From the NCBI RefSeq assembly GCF_900109885.1, contig NZ_FOBS01000007.1:1-64000 (forward strand): a stretch of 64,000 bases of DNA. Reading direction: 5' to 3'. The stretch is from Syntrophus gentianae. Lineage in GTDB: Bacteria > Desulfobacterota > Syntrophia > Syntrophales > Syntrophaceae. The notes under the pieces are model-generated. The model saw only the letters and a program-made list of their open reading frames with translations. It made no database searches and was not told the origin of the DNA. Both the position numbers and the translations under genes were made by a program. Positions 17,541 through 27,937 of this stretch are shown here, in pieces (position 1 is the stretch's first letter; each line of letters opens with the position of its first letter).

Positions 17541-18369
17541 GGAGGCGACGCGCATTTCCGCCCAGGATCAAATCCTTCTGCTCCGGGGTCAGGGGGAGCT
17601 TCCGGACGGCCTCCAGGTTCTGGGCGAGATCGGCCACGCCGGGCCAGTCCGATCCGTAAATGACCTTATGGGCGATTCTCCCCAGTTCGGGAAAGTATTT
17701 CAAGAGATTGTGAGGCGGCAGACCGGCGATTTCCAGAAAGACGTTTTTGTGCATTTTTGTGAGAAAATACGCCCGATCGTACCAGAAGCCGCGCCCCCCG
17801 TGGACCATCAAGAGCTTCAAGCGGGGGAAATCCACGGCGACATCGTCGAGGTAGAGGGGATCGCCGTACTTAAGCCGGGCGCCCTCGAACACGGAGCTTC
17901 CCGTATGGAGCATGATGGGGATTTCTCTTTCCTGGGCCACGGCATAGAGGGGATAAAGCTTGGCGTCATTGGGATAGAAATGCTGATAGGTCGGATAGAG
18001 CTTGAGGCCCCGGAAGCCGAACCGGGAAATGAGGTCCTCGAGCTTTTCCGCCGGGGCCAGGTCCGTTGCGGGATTGATGCTGGCAAAGGGGATCAGTTCC
18101 GGCCTTCCCGAACAGAACGCCGCAACGGATTCGTTGGTGCAGATTCCTGTGGTGATGGGACACAATTCCGCCATGACGACCGCATAGTCGATGCCGCTTT
18201 CCTTGAGCAGACCGACGAAGGCTTCCGGATCGCTGTATCGCGTGCGGAATTCTTCGAAATCGCATCGCTGGCCGACAATTTCCGCTATCCAGCCCAGGGC
18301 GGAAGGCTGGAAGCTTTCGTAGGTAAGGGGATGCATGTGGAAATCGATGACGACCGATTTTTCGGGCAT
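17530..18369 (-). CDS. Amidohydrolase-2 family metal-dependent hydrolase
   Basis: 279-residue TIM-barrel enzyme of the family that includes ACMSD and 2-pyrone-4,6-dicarboxylate hydrolase. Metal and active-site residues visible: His-Met-His at IDFHMHPL, a lysine in GLKLYPTYQHF, His in MLHTGSS, His in LLMVHGGRG, and Asp in YGSDWPG. The C-terminus LGGNARRLLKL is typical. The substrate is unknown; a decarboxylation or lactone/amide hydrolysis is possible. Its 3' end overlaps that of the P-type ATPase by 11 bases in convergent orientation. Confidence 0.88.
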   Translation of the reverse strand: MPEKSVVIDFHMHPLTYESFQPSALGWIAEIVGQRCDFEEFRTRYSDPEAFVGLLKESGIDYAVVMAELCPITTGICTNESVAAFCSGRPELIPFASINPATDLAPAEKLEDLISRFGFRGLKLYPTYQHFYPNDAKLYPLYAVAQEREIPIMLHTGSSVFEGARLKYGDPLYLDDVAVDFPRLKLLMVHGGRGFWYDRAYFLTKMHKNVFLEIAGLPPHNLLKYFPELGRIAHKVIYGSDWPGVADLAQNLEAVRKLPLTPEQKDLILGGNARRLLKL

Positions 18370-18396
18370 AGTCCGATCCCTCCTCCGATTCCTTGC

Positions 18397-18516
18397 ACCT
18401 AGTTGCCTTCATTCGGTTAGCTGCGTTGGTTTCGTCGTCGGCTCCTCGACGTATTCCATATACGACTGTGTCGCCTTCTCCTTGCCGCCTTGTTAACCCT
18501 TTGAATGCAACCTGGT
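18397..18516 (-). repeat. Intergenic hairpin repeat, copy B
   Basis: 120-base element in the opposite orientation to copy A. In plus-strand terms the arms are ACCTAGTTGC (18397-18406) and GCAACCTGGT (18507-18516), complementary except at two positions. Reading the minus strand, the core is AACAAGGCGGCAAGGAG, a central CGTAT/ATACG hairpin, then GAGGAGCCGACGACGAAACC. It touches the last base of the next gene's stop codon, which suggests it would be transcribed as that gene's 3' tail. Confidence 0.85.
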
Positions 18517-19679
18517 TAGATGTCCCTGCTTGCCAGCAGGGATGGCTTGCCGAGTGACATCTTGAAATATTCCAGCATCAATTCCGAAAGGATCTGTTCC
18601 TTCGGGGTATTGGCATAGGCGCTTCCCTGTTTTGCCGCCGGAGCTGCGACGTTGATTTTCCGGCTTGCCAACTGCTGTCGGGCCTGCTGCAAGGTGGCAT
18701 ATTTGTCGTCCAGAACGTTTCGGGGCAATGCCGAAAGTTTCAGGTAAGTCGAGGCGACCTGGTTGGGAGGGGGGAGCTTCGGTGATTCCAGGACGATTTT
18801 GGTACTTCGAGCATGGCGTTGCAGCCCCTTGAGGACATGCTTCGATTCGGCGAAATTGATCCCGGACCATCCGGCGCGAATCCAGGAAAAAAAGCCGGAT
18901 CGAACCGTGGACGACGAAGAGCCCGGGACGTAAACGCCCACGGAAAAATAGTCGTAGATGTAGGATTTGACCCAGCCCAGGCCGGTTTTCGCCGAGCCCG
19001 TTTCTCCCGAATAATAGTAATTCCAGTCGTCGTCATTTCCCAGGATGATGCCCTTTTTCCCCACATCGGAGATATCCGTCTGTTTTGAAACGGAGATGAG
19101 CACCTGCCGTCCTTTGTGCTTGAGAAGGATGAGCGTCTTTTTGAGATCGTATTTGTAATAAACCCCGGTGTTGAGGTCCGGTGTGATCCCCACATGTTCC
19201 AGACCGCGCAGGACGAGCGGCTGCCCGTCGTGCGCGGTGAGGTCGCAGAGACTGGAGAAATTTCTCGGATTCCCCTGGGCGTCGACCCACTGGGAATACC
19301 GGAGTGAAGAGGGACTCGTAAGGACCGATGGAATCTGTTTGTTGAAGGAATATTTCAGAAAACTGGGGAAGTCGATCCGCGTATCGAATTCATAATAGGC
19401 CCCTGCGGCATTCCGGTTTGTCGGCAGGGACGCTTCCTTGTTCGATTTGGGTCCGAGGACATAATCCACGAGGGTGGCAATGGCCTGGGAATCGAGGCCG
19501 ACTCTGGGATCGATACAGAATTGGACAAGCTTCATGGCCGCGGCGGGGATGGGGTTGGAGCTGTCCGAGAGGGAAAGGGCCAGGGCGGGGTTATGCTGAA
19601 GGACGGTCAGCAGTAAAATCATTAGAACAACGCAGAACCTCTTGATGCCGGAGACCGGCCGGGGATTTCTTTTTTTCAT
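18516..19679 (-). CDS. Exported protein of unknown function
   Basis: 387-residue protein I do not recognise. A basic n-region and hydrophobic core (RFCVVLMILLLTVLQHNPALA) make a signal peptide cleaved near residue 35. The body is soluble, with an FDTRIDFPSFLKYSFN segment, a region rich in Tyr/Asp (NDDDWNYYYSGETGS), and two short helical stretches near the C-terminus. No lipobox or later membrane segment is seen. Likely periplasmic. It is followed directly by repeat copy B; the neighbours give no functional clue. Confidence 0.75.
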   Translation of the reverse strand: MKKRNPRPVSGIKRFCVVLMILLLTVLQHNPALALSLSDSSNPIPAAAMKLVQFCIDPRVGLDSQAIATLVDYVLGPKSNKEASLPTNRNAAGAYYEFDTRIDFPSFLKYSFNKQIPSVLTSPSSLRYSQWVDAQGNPRNFSSLCDLTAHDGQPLVLRGLEHVGITPDLNTGVYYKYDLKKTLILLKHKGRQVLISVSKQTDISDVGKKGIILGNDDDWNYYYSGETGSAKTGLGWVKSYIYDYFSVGVYVPGSSSSTVRSGFFSWIRAGWSGINFAESKHVLKGLQRHARSTKIVLESPKLPPPNQVASTYLKLSALPRNVLDDKYATLQQARQQLASRKINVAAPAAKQGSAYANTPKEQILSELMLEYFKMSLGKPSLLASRDI

Positions 19680-19830
19680 GATCGATCTTCTTAATCGGTT
19701 AAACCGATTCCTCCTATGTTTTTTTACATACCATACTTATCGGGAAAATAGCAGGGTTGATTCTTCTGTGCGGCCCTCTCCTGCCGACGAAGCCGACACC
19801 GCCAGCCACACAAAGGCGTCCTGGCGAATA

Positions 19831-20688
19831 TTACAGCTTTTCGACTTTGTATCCCTTCTGCCGCAGGGCCTCGAGGATTCCGTCGGGTCCCACCAGGTGG
19901 CCGACCCCGACCAGGATAAATTCCTTCTGGGGTGTCTGCGCATAGGCATCGATGAGGGGCAACCAGTTCGAATTGCGATCTGTCAGCAGCCTTTTATAGA
20001 ATTTTGGTTCTTTTTTAAGGTCGGCAACCATCACATCCTCCAGCTTTCCGGTATCGCCTTTTTTCCAGGCATCGACGAGGTTTTCATAGGACTGCTTGAT
20101 GGATCTCAATTCATTCAGCGTATGAGTCACAAATCCATCCTCATCCCCTTGTCCCAGTTCTGCTATAAAATCCATTTGTTCCTCAACCGTCTCCAGTCCT
20201 TCTGTAAGCTTCCCGTCCCGTTTTGCCTGGTTGTAAAAGTACAGATCAACGCCTTCCTGGGTCACCTTCAGTTTCAACAGTTCGATCGTCTCCAGCATGA
20301 AGGCAAGCATGCCCGGCTTGAAAATGTTGAGCGTTTCGATGGAAATTCCGTTGGCAGCACAGTATTCCTGCAGCGATTGATATGTCCGCGGCGAGAGGTG
20401 CTGCTCCAGTGTGGAACCATTGGTGTAGATCGTTTTCAACATTAACTTCTGCAGTGTCTCGGGCTTGTTGTACTCACCGATATCCGTTTCAAAAACAAGG
20501 AGGTCGGCTGCCCGGTAGGCCTTGTCGAATTCCGGAGGAAGGGGAAAATCCGAGGGACGCAGGATATGGCATGTGCCTCCCAGAAAGAGGATGGAATTCC
20601 CCCTTTCGATCTTCCAAACCGACGTTTCCGCAGGAGACGATGAGCAAAACAGAAAAACCAGACAAACTCCCAGAAAGATCTTTTTCAT
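19831..20688 (-). CDS. TraB/GumN-family protein
   Basis: 285-residue exported member of the TraB/PrgY/GumN (Tiki-like) family, some of which are metalloproteases. A signal peptide spans about 1-20 (IFLGVCLVFLFCSSSPA). The paired family motifs are GGTCHILRPSDFPLP near residue 38 and GVGHLVGPDG near the C-terminus, each with a Gly-x-x-His or Gly-His element. A conserved glutamate is in VFETDI. Its start is 27 bases after the Pat-type gene's stop, so the two may be co-transcribed. Confidence 0.85.
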   Translation of the reverse strand: MKKIFLGVCLVFLFCSSSPAETSVWKIERGNSILFLGGTCHILRPSDFPLPPEFDKAYRAADLLVFETDIGEYNKPETLQKLMLKTIYTNGSTLEQHLSPRTYQSLQEYCAANGISIETLNIFKPGMLAFMLETIELLKLKVTQEGVDLYFYNQAKRDGKLTEGLETVEEQMDFIAELGQGDEDGFVTHTLNELRSIKQSYENLVDAWKKGDTGKLEDVMVADLKKEPKFYKRLLTDRNSNWLPLIDAYAQTPQKEFILVGVGHLVGPDGILEALRQKGYKVEKL

Positions 20689-20715
20689 TTCCTGCTCCAG
20701 AGAGAATCCTTGAAA

Positions 20716-23421
20716 TTATTTTAAACGAAGGGAGACCACCTGCGTTCCCCCCTGCGCCCACTTTTTTGAAAACCCCAGCTTCCTGGCGAGACCAATCATT
20801 TTATCGTTCTCACTCATGATCTGCCCATCGATTTCGTTGAGGCTCTTTTCCCTTCCGTATCCGATGATAAGATTCAGCAGTTTGGACGCCAGTCCTTTTC
20901 TCTGAAAATCATCATGGACGAGAAGGGCAAATTCCCCTGCGTTTTTGTCGGCGTCCACATGAAGGGATCCCACGGCAATGATTCTTCTTCGCCCATTTTC
21001 CGATATTTCCGCAACGATGGCCAGGTGCCGGTCGTAGTCCGTGTCGCACAAAAGAACGAGCCATTCGTGGGTGATGCGGGTCGTGGCGGAGAAGAACCTT
21101 GTCCGCAGGGTTTCTTCCGACAGACTCGAGAGAAACTCCCGTGTCAGGGGTTCATCCTCCGGCTTGATCGGCCTCAGCACGACCTCGGTTCCGTCCTTGA
21201 ACTTCCAGTCCTCGACAAGATGGGTCGGGTAAGGGGAGATGATCAGATGAGGATATTTTGAGGCGTAGTTGATGCTCAGCCAGTCTTCAACAGAGGTGGT
21301 TTCAAGAACGATGCGGACATCACGGGCACAGGGCATGCCTTTGGCGATGACCAGTGGATTGATGTCGATTTCGGCAATTTCAGGAAAATCCACGAGCAGA
21401 TAGGAAAAATTCACGAGGATTTCTTCAAGGGCTTCAAGGTTCGCAGGCCCTTTTCCCCGGTAGCCTTGAATCAACCTGTATGCCTTTGTTTCTTCCATCA
21501 ACCGTTTGGCCAGTGTCCGGTTCAGGGGAGGCAGGCCGATGGAGAAATCCCGGATAAGGTCCGCATTGATCCCTCCCATGCCGAAAAAAATAACGGAACC
21601 GAAATCCTGATCTCTTTTGGAGCCGAGAATCAGCTTGTAATCCACGTCTTCAATCATCTTTTGAAGGGATATTCCTTCAAAAGGCAACCCCGGCGCCCGT
21701 TCTTCGATCTCTCTCATCATGCGCGTGTAGGCTTCCTCGATCTGCTCATCGGAAGAAATCCCCGTAATCACGCCACCCACGTCTTTCCTGTAGGGAATCT
21801 GCGCTGATACGACTTTAATGACGACGGGATACCCGATTTCCCTTGCCGCCCGAAGGGCCTCTTCTCGAGTGTGTACCGTCCGGGAAGGGGTTGAGGGGAT
21901 GGCGTAATTGTCCAGAAACTCTGACGACTCTTGTTCGGTTAAAATCGATCTTCCCTCCGCAAGGGCCTGATGGATGATCCCTCCCAGTTTCTGTTTCGAG
22001 GGGGCCTTGCGCTCCGGCAATTCCGCCGGGGTTTCGTAGAGGAGATCAAGGTTCCTCTTGTAGTTGAACATGTTGAGGTAGGACCGGACGGCTTCCTCGG
22101 GAGTCGGATAGGTGGGGATATCGTTGGCGATGAGGAGCTCTCTGGCCTTTCTAACCTGCGCTCCCCCGATCCAGGCGGCGATGATCGGTTTTCCGGTCTT
22201 CTTCGCACTGTCGATCACCGCCCTGGCAACATCTTCCGGTCCGGCGATGTTCATGGGGGCGTAAATGACCAGAACCCCATCGACGCCCGGATCATGAAGG
22301 CAGGCGCTGATGGCCTGCGAATAGCCGGCGGTATCGGTTCGCCCGAGCACATCGACCGGATTGCCCTCGCTCCATTGGGGCGGCAGGGTGTTCTTCAAAA
22401 TGCCGATGGTTTCGGGAGAAAGCCGGGCCGGTTCCCCCCCGAACTCGATCAGGGCGTCCGTCGCCATGAGGCCGGCGCCGGCGTAGGCAAACTCGAGACC
22501 GGCAGCCGTCACGATGGCCAGCCTCGGTCCCCCGGGCATTTTCTTGGAATCGAGAACTCTGGCGGTGTGAAATAAACCCGCGATGGACTTGACCCGAACA
22601 ACGCCGGCCCGTTTAAACGCCGCCTCATAGACGGCATCGTTGCCGGTCAGGGGCGCCCAGGTGGAGAATTTCTCCGCTTTTGCCTTTTCGGCGAATCTTC
22701 CCGGCTTGAGGACGACAATGGGCTTCCGGAGGGCGAAGGCCCTGGCCGCGCTCATGAATTTCTTCGCGTCCCTCACACTTTCCATGTAGATCAGGATGCT
22801 CCTCGTATCCCAGTCCTCGCTGAGGAAGTCGATGAGATCCCCGAAGCCGATATCCGTCATCGAGCCGAGGGAGGCAATCATGCTGAAGCCGACATGGGCA
22901 TAGCTCGCCCAGCTCAGGATCGTACTGCTGAGGGAGGCGCTTTCGGAGATGAAGGCAATGTTGCCGGGGGGAGGCGAGTCCGCGACAAAGGTGACATTGA
23001 GTCCCGCATCGGGCCGCACGAAACCGAGACAGTTCGGACCGAGAATCCGCATGGCGTATCGCTTGCGAATGTCAGAGATCTGTTGTTCCAGAAGTGCTCC
23101 CTCGGCGCCCGTTTCCCGAAATCCGGCCGAGATGATCACCGCGCCATCCACGCCGGCTTTTCCGCATTCCTCCATTAAACCAGGCACCCCTTTCGCCGGG
23201 GTGGCGATCACCGCGAGATCGACGTGTTTGGGGACGCTGCCGATATCAGGATAGCTTTTGAGGTTAAGCAGGGTCTCCTTGTTCGGATTGATGGGAAAGA
23301 TCTTCCTGTCTTTCGCCTTGAGAAGGTTGGTCAGGATGATCTGGCCGACCGAACCCTGCCGGTCCGATGCGCCAATCAGGGCGATGCTTTTTGGATCAAA
23401 GACACTGGAAAGGGTTGCCAT
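20716..23421 (-). CDS. Pat-type protein acetyltransferase: CoA-ligase-like domain fused to GNAT
   Basis: 901-residue fusion: NDP-forming acyl-CoA-synthetase-like CoA-binding and ligase domains (about 1-460), an ATP-grasp domain (about 480-690, with PVVIKVVS) and a C-terminal GNAT domain (about 730-900, RKGLASKLLNLIIGYGREKSL). In catalytic ADP-forming synthetases the segment after VVLKPGR carries a phosphorylated histidine in a SHTGAL-like motif. Here it reads FSTWAPLTGND, with no histidine. As in Salmonella Pat, this suggests the ligase part is regulatory and the GNAT domain acetylates lysines, classically of acyl-CoA synthetases. Targets here are inferred. Confidence 0.88.
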   Translation of the reverse strand: MATLSSVFDPKSIALIGASDRQGSVGQIILTNLLKAKDRKIFPINPNKETLLNLKSYPDIGSVPKHVDLAVIATPAKGVPGLMEECGKAGVDGAVIISAGFRETGAEGALLEQQISDIRKRYAMRILGPNCLGFVRPDAGLNVTFVADSPPPGNIAFISESASLSSTILSWASYAHVGFSMIASLGSMTDIGFGDLIDFLSEDWDTRSILIYMESVRDAKKFMSAARAFALRKPIVVLKPGRFAEKAKAEKFSTWAPLTGNDAVYEAAFKRAGVVRVKSIAGLFHTARVLDSKKMPGGPRLAIVTAAGLEFAYAGAGLMATDALIEFGGEPARLSPETIGILKNTLPPQWSEGNPVDVLGRTDTAGYSQAISACLHDPGVDGVLVIYAPMNIAGPEDVARAVIDSAKKTGKPIIAAWIGGAQVRKARELLIANDIPTYPTPEEAVRSYLNMFNYKRNLDLLYETPAELPERKAPSKQKLGGIIHQALAEGRSILTEQESSEFLDNYAIPSTPSRTVHTREEALRAAREIGYPVVIKVVSAQIPYRKDVGGVITGISSDEQIEEAYTRMMREIEERAPGLPFEGISLQKMIEDVDYKLILGSKRDQDFGSVIFFGMGGINADLIRDFSIGLPPLNRTLAKRLMEETKAYRLIQGYRGKGPANLEALEEILVNFSYLLVDFPEIAEIDINPLVIAKGMPCARDVRIVLETTSVEDWLSINYASKYPHLIISPYPTHLVEDWKFKDGTEVVLRPIKPEDEPLTREFLSSLSEETLRTRFFSATTRITHEWLVLLCDTDYDRHLAIVAEISENGRRRIIAVGSLHVDADKNAGEFALLVHDDFQRKGLASKLLNLIIGYGREKSLNEIDGQIMSENDKMIGLARKLGFSKKWAQGGTQVVSLRLK

Positions 23422-23700
23422 CTGCTGCCTCTGTTTACCTTTGCAGAGACTGAGCTTGTCAGCTTCTGTCTTTAGATGGGGCTCCGTACGAGCGAATGGT
23501 TTTTCTACCGCCAGCTTGGTCCGCCGCGGGTTGTTGAGAAAAAGATTGGATGAATTCTATTGAAGAACTCTGAAGTTCGCAAATTCTTTTTTTCTCGTCC
23601 AGAGAGACCCGTCCAACTTGAGGTAGTAATGCCAACGGATTGGTGCTATTCAGTATCTTTGTTCTGTTGATTTTCGGGGATCTTGTGGGAGAAAGAAGCG

Positions 23701-25698
23701 ATGAAACCCTTTCGTATCGAAACGGAGTTCGAACCCCGGGGAGATCAGCCCCAGGCGGTTGAGAAACTGGTTGAAGGGGTGCGGCGGGGGCTGCCTCATC
23801 AGGTTCTGATGGGGGTCACGGGATCGGGTAAAACCTTTACCGTTGCCAAGGTGATCGAGGCCGTGCAGAAGCCCACACTCGTCATCGCCCACAACAAAAC
23901 CCTGGCCGCCCAGCTCTACGGGGAGTTCAAGGGTCTCTTCCCCGGGAATGCCGTCGAATACTTCGTCAGTTACTACGATTATTATCAGCCCGAGGCCTAC
24001 ATCCCCAGCACGGACACCTACATCGAGAAGGATTCCTCGATCAACGACGATATCGACAAGCTGCGCCATTCGGCGACCCATTCCCTTCTGGAGCGCCGGG
24101 ATGTCATCATCGTGGCCAGCGTTTCCTGCATCTACGGTCTGGGTTCTCCCGAGGCTTACCAGGGCCTGCTCCTGGAACTGGAAACCGGCATGGACCTGTC
24201 CCGGGAAACGATGCTGCGGAGGCTGGTCGATATTCAATACGAACGGAACGACGTGGACTTTCACCGGGGGACCTTCCGCGTCCGGGGCGATGTGGTGGAG
24301 GTTTTTCCCCCTTACGAAGAGGAGCGGGCGATCCGGGTGGAATTTTTCGGCGATACCGTGGATGCCCTGTCCTTCGTCGATCCCCTGCGGGGCCGGAAAC
24401 TGCAGGTCCTGGAGCGGATCGCCGTCTATCCGGGGAGCCACTATGTGACCACCCGGGACAACCTCAACCGGGCCATTGCCGCAATCCGGGAGGAACTGCA
24501 GGAGCGGCTGGCGGAATTGCGGGCTGAAGACAAGCTGCTGGAGGTCCAGCGCCTGGAACAGCGGACCAACTTCGACATCGAGATGATGGAGGAGATGGGG
24601 TACTGCCAGGGGATCGAGAATTACTCCCGTCATCTCACCGGCCGGGCCCCCGGTGAACCGCCGCCCACCCTGGTGGAGTATCTGCCGAAGGACGCCCTGA
24701 TTGTGCTGGACGAGAGTCACGTCACGGTCCCCCAGCTGATCGGGATGTACCGGGGCGACCGGTCGAGAAAGGAAACCCTCGTCAAGTTCGGGTTCCGCCT
24801 TCCCTCCGCCCTGGACAACCGTCCGTTGAGATTCGAGGAATACGAAAAATTCCCTCAGCAGCGGCTCTACATCTCGGCGACGCCCGCGGCCTATGAACTG
24901 GAAAAGGCGGGCCGACGGGTTGTGGAGCAGATCATCCGCCCCACGGGGCTGATGGACCCGGAGATTATCGTCCGCCCCGTGTCCGGACAGGTAGATGACC
25001 TCCTGGTTGAAATCCGCCGCCGCGTGGAGAAGAAGGAACGGGTGCTGGTGACCACCCTGACCAAACGGATGGCGGAGAATCTGTCGACCTACTACGAAGG
25101 ATTGGGTGTGAAGGTGAAATATCTCCATTCCGATGTTCAGACCCTGGAGCGGGTCGGCATTCTCCGCGACCTGCGATTGGGGGAGTTCGACGTGCTGGTC
25201 GGCGTCAATCTCCTGCGGGAAGGTCTCGATATCCCGGAAGTCTCGCTCGTGGCGATCCTGGATGCCGACAAGGAAGGGTTCCTCCGTTCGGAGCGCTCCC
25301 TGATTCAGACCAGCGGCAGGGCGGCGCGAAATGTGGCCGGTCAGGTCATCATGTATGCCGACACGATAACCCGTTCCATTTCGGCCTGCCTCAGAGAGAC
25401 CGAAAGACGCCGGGCCCTGCAGGATCAGTACAACCGGGAGCATTCCATCACGCCGGAGTCCATCCGGAAATCCATTGACAACATCCTGAGTTCCATCTAC
25501 GAGGCGGATTATGCATCGGTGCCGGTCGTGGCCGAGGAAAAAGCGGCCTACCTGTCAGATGCGGACCTGGAAAAGACGATCCGGCGGCTGAAGGCGGAGA
25601 TGAAGGAGGCGGCCAAGGGACTGGAATTCGAGAAAGCGGCGCACCTGCGGGATGAGATCAAGGCCCTGACCGACCTGAAGCTGGAAATGGGAAAATGA
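23701..25698 (+). CDS. Excinuclease ABC subunit B
   Basis: 665-residue UvrB. It has Walker [11 protein letters not shown], the beta-hairpin region [24 protein letters not shown] box VLDESHV, helicase motifs V-VI ([13 protein letters not shown] and QTSGRAARN) and a C-terminal UVR motif ([25 protein letters not shown]) for UvrC contact. The ATG at 23701 follows GGGAGAAAG with good spacing and gives the usual [17 protein letters not shown] start. I looked for a LexA box in the 280-base upstream region and could not identify one. Confidence 0.98.
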   Translation: MKPFRIETEFEPRGDQPQAVEKLVEGVRRGLPHQVLMGVTGSGKTFTVAKVIEAVQKPTLVIAHNKTLAAQLYGEFKGLFPGNAVEYFVSYYDYYQPEAYIPSTDTYIEKDSSINDDIDKLRHSATHSLLERRDVIIVASVSCIYGLGSPEAYQGLLLELETGMDLSRETMLRRLVDIQYERNDVDFHRGTFRVRGDVVEVFPPYEEERAIRVEFFGDTVDALSFVDPLRGRKLQVLERIAVYPGSHYVTTRDNLNRAIAAIREELQERLAELRAEDKLLEVQRLEQRTNFDIEMMEEMGYCQGIENYSRHLTGRAPGEPPPTLVEYLPKDALIVLDESHVTVPQLIGMYRGDRSRKETLVKFGFRLPSALDNRPLRFEEYEKFPQQRLYISATPAAYELEKAGRRVVEQIIRPTGLMDPEIIVRPVSGQVDDLLVEIRRRVEKKERVLVTTLTKRMAENLSTYYEGLGVKVKYLHSDVQTLERVGILRDLRLGEFDVLVGVNLLREGLDIPEVSLVAILDADKEGFLRSERSLIQTSGRAARNVAGQVIMYADTITRSISACLRETERRRALQDQYNREHSITPESIRKSIDNILSSIYEADYASVPVVAEEKAAYLSDADLEKTIRRLKAEMKEAAKGLEFEKAAHLRDEIKALTDLKLEMGK

Positions 25699-25716
25699 CC
25701 GGGAAACGGGAAGGCA

Positions 25717-25755
25717 AAGAAAAGGGGAAGGCTTTGTCGGCTTTCCCCTTTTCTT
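25717..25755. terminator. Hairpin terminator between uvrB and the chemoreceptor gene
   Basis: AAGAAAAGGGGAAGGC (25717-25732) pairs with GCTTTCCCCTTTTCTT (25740-25755) around a seven-base loop, one mismatch in sixteen. A-rich and T-rich flanks on both sides suit termination in both directions between these convergent genes. Confidence 0.75.
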
Positions 25756-25793
25756 CAAGAAGTCCCCGGTGAGATTTCCGGATCTTCTTTTGA

Positions 25794-27563
25794 TCAGGCT
25801 GGTCTGCCGCCCCTTGCCGTTACTTTTGACGGATTTCTGGAATCGTTGGTCCCACCGCTTATCAGTTGCGTCAGTTCGCCGATGTGGGCTCTCATCTGGG
25901 CGGCCTGGGTATTCATCTGCTCCGCCGCACTGGCCGATTCTTCGGCGCTGGCCGCAGTCTGCTGAATCACCCGGTCCAGTTCTCCCACCGCCTTGTTGAT
26001 CTGCCCGATTCCCTGGGCCTGCTCCCGGGAAGCCGCCGTAATCTCCTCGATCAGACTTCCGACTTTGGCGGAAATTTCGACATTCTCCTTGAAGGCCTGC
26101 TGTGTCTGCTCCGTCAGAGCATGGCTCTTCTTGACCGTTGTGATCGTATTCTCGATAAGGCCGGAGGTGCTTTTCGCCGCCTCGGCCGCCCGCATGGCCA
26201 GGTTGCGAACTTCATCGGCGACGACGGCAAATCCGGCCCCTGCCTCTCCGGCACGGGCTGCCTCCACTGCTGCATTGAGGGCCAGGAGATTGGTCTGGAA
26301 GGCAATCTCGTCAATGGTTTTGACAATCTTTCCCGTTTCTTCGCTCGTCTTCATCGCTTCCTGCACGGCGGCTGCCATCTGGTGAACATGGCCGTTCACC
26401 TTCTCCACGATCTTCACAACCTCCGCCATAAGGGAACTGGCCTGGTCAGCGTTGCCGGCATTCTGCTTGGTCATGGAGGACATCTCTTCCATGGAGGAGG
26501 AAGTTTCCTCCAAAGTGGAGGCCTGTTCCGATGCCCCTTCGGCGAGGCTCTGGCTGGCGGATTCGACCTGGTCTGCTGCTGCTGACACCTCGTCGGCGCC
26601 TTGATTCAGGTACCCTATTTTTCCCAGGATCGGCCGGGCAATGGCGCCTGCCAGGAAAAAGCCAAGAATGGCCATGGCGCTCCCCACAAGAATGCCGACT
26701 CCCAGAATCGTCAAGATCATGGAACGGAGCATCGTTTCCATTGCTGTACGGTCTTTTCCGATAAAGAACATTCCGGCGATCTTGCCATCTGCGCCGATAA
26801 CCGGCCAGTAGGCCGTATTGTAGTTTTTGCCGACGATCTTGTTGCGGTTCAGGAACTGCTGCCCTTTCTGCAGAACCGTTTCAATGACCTGGGGATTGTC
26901 CATCTTCGTTCCGATCAGACGTTTACCGTCCTGCTCCAGCGTGGTGGACACCCGTTCGGCTCCCTTAAAAATGGTGCAATCGGTCCCGAAGGTTTTCTTG
27001 ATCCCGTCAACGAAACGATTCGTAGAGGTCAAATTCATTCCGGTCGTCACTGTGCCGATGATGCGGCCATCCGCTATGACGGGGGCTCCGGCCCTCAGAC
27101 TGAATTTTTCCTCGGCCCCCTCTTCAATCCCGGTCGTCGTTTCCCCGGACAGGGCTTTATTCACAATGGCCTGATCTTTTGCGCTATCCCCGGCTTTATC
27201 CGAGTGTCCCCGCGCCAGTACATTCCCCTGGGAATCGGTCAAGGTTACAAAGTCCATCGCATTCTTCGAAAGAAGGGTTTTGGCAATTGCCTGGAAGCGG
27301 CCCGTTTCTTTTTCCTTCAGCGTCGTGACCAGATCAGGATCAACGGCCATTGCTGCAGCCTGTTTCTTTGTCTTGTCAATGGTCTCCTGAATGTTCCCTT
27401 GAACGGCTCCGGCAGTTATTGCCATTTCTTTTTCCGCCTGCTTATCAAGACCGCTTGATACAAAATAATACACCATCCCCAGCGACGAAAAGCCGACAAC
27501 ACCCACCGTCAAAAAAACCAAACCGACAATCTTCAATGACAGGGACAACCTTATTTTTTTCAT
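25794..27563 (-). CDS. Methyl-accepting chemotaxis protein with a periplasmic Cache domain
   Basis: 589-residue chemoreceptor. The first membrane helix is near residues 10-32 ([28 protein letters not shown]). A periplasmic single-Cache domain follows (about 35-280), with [21 protein letters not shown] and [21 protein letters not shown]. The second helix is near 290-320 ([20 protein letters not shown]). The signalling tip motif is [20 protein letters not shown]. No CheR-docking pentapeptide is seen at the C-terminus. The ATG at 27563 follows AAAGGAG, and its ATGA overlaps the stop of a 37-codon gene upstream. Confidence 0.93.
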   Translation of the reverse strand: MKKIRLSLSLKIVGLVFLTVGVVGFSSLGMVYYFVSSGLDKQAEKEMAITAGAVQGNIQETIDKTKKQAAAMAVDPDLVTTLKEKETGRFQAIAKTLLSKNAMDFVTLTDSQGNVLARGHSDKAGDSAKDQAIVNKALSGETTTGIEEGAEEKFSLRAGAPVIADGRIIGTVTTGMNLTSTNRFVDGIKKTFGTDCTIFKGAERVSTTLEQDGKRLIGTKMDNPQVIETVLQKGQQFLNRNKIVGKNYNTAYWPVIGADGKIAGMFFIGKDRTAMETMLRSMILTILGVGILVGSAMAILGFFLAGAIARPILGKIGYLNQGADEVSAAADQVESASQSLAEGASEQASTLEETSSSMEEMSSMTKQNAGNADQASSLMAEVVKIVEKVNGHVHQMAAAVQEAMKTSEETGKIVKTIDEIAFQTNLLALNAAVEAARAGEAGAGFAVVADEVRNLAMRAAEAAKSTSGLIENTITTVKKSHALTEQTQQAFKENVEISAKVGSLIEEITAASREQAQGIGQINKAVGELDRVIQQTAASAEESASAAEQMNTQAAQMRAHIGELTQLISGGTNDSRNPSKVTARGGRPA

Positions 27564-27673
27564 GTTCTTACAATCTCCTTTCCGCACTTGTTCCACATCA
27601 GAGGTATCATCCAGGGGAGAGCCTGGTTCACCATGAAATCCATCGTCTGGTTTGTAAGTCTTATCTTTTCCAT
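27560..27673 (-). CDS. 37-residue small protein coupled to the chemoreceptor
   Basis: Short gene with a strong ribosome-binding site (AAAAAAGGAG seven bases before the ATG at 27673). It encodes [20 protein letters not shown] then [17 protein letters not shown]. Its TGA overlaps the chemoreceptor ATG as ATGA, the arrangement of translational coupling. The middle is hydrophobic (four Met, two Trp, two Pro), so membrane association is possible. I recognise no family. It might be only a leader peptide controlling the receptor; coding evidence is the start signal, exact overlap and uninterrupted frame. Confidence 0.6.
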   Translation of the reverse strand: MEKIRLTNQTMDFMVNQALPWMIPLMWNKCGKEIVRT

Positions 27674-27759
27674 TATCGATCTCCTTTTTTGGACTCTATT
27701 TTTTGACTTATTTTCCTCCTCTCCGAGTTGATCGTTTTGAAAATTGCAGCCGGAAAAGC

Positions 27760-27775
27760 AGCAATAAAAATGCCA
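27760..27775 (-). promoter_or_regulatory. Sigma-54 promoter upstream of the small gene and chemoreceptor
   Basis: On the minus strand the site reads TGGCATTTTTATTGCT, matching the consensus TGGCACN5TTGCW with the exact GG-N10-GC spacing. A transcript would start near 27748 and leave a 5' leader of about 75 bases before the small gene. Assignment rests on consensus match alone. Confidence 0.6.
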
Positions 27776-27937
27776 GCAACAATGATTCGGCAGGTTTTAT
27801 CTTTCTTGAAATTGTTGGACAAATGACCCAATGAAACCATCTCTGAAGGCGTTTTGATGGGCCAAAGGATTGAAGACGAGAGGGGGCGTGCGAAGACGAG
27901 AGGAGATCGTCCTAATTTTTATCGTGCTTTCAGTTTC

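Noticed and set aside
23650-25443. 597-codon minus-strand frame opposite uvrB
   Set aside because: Pure antisense shadow of a G+C-rich conserved gene; composition is low-complexity and no domain is recognisable.
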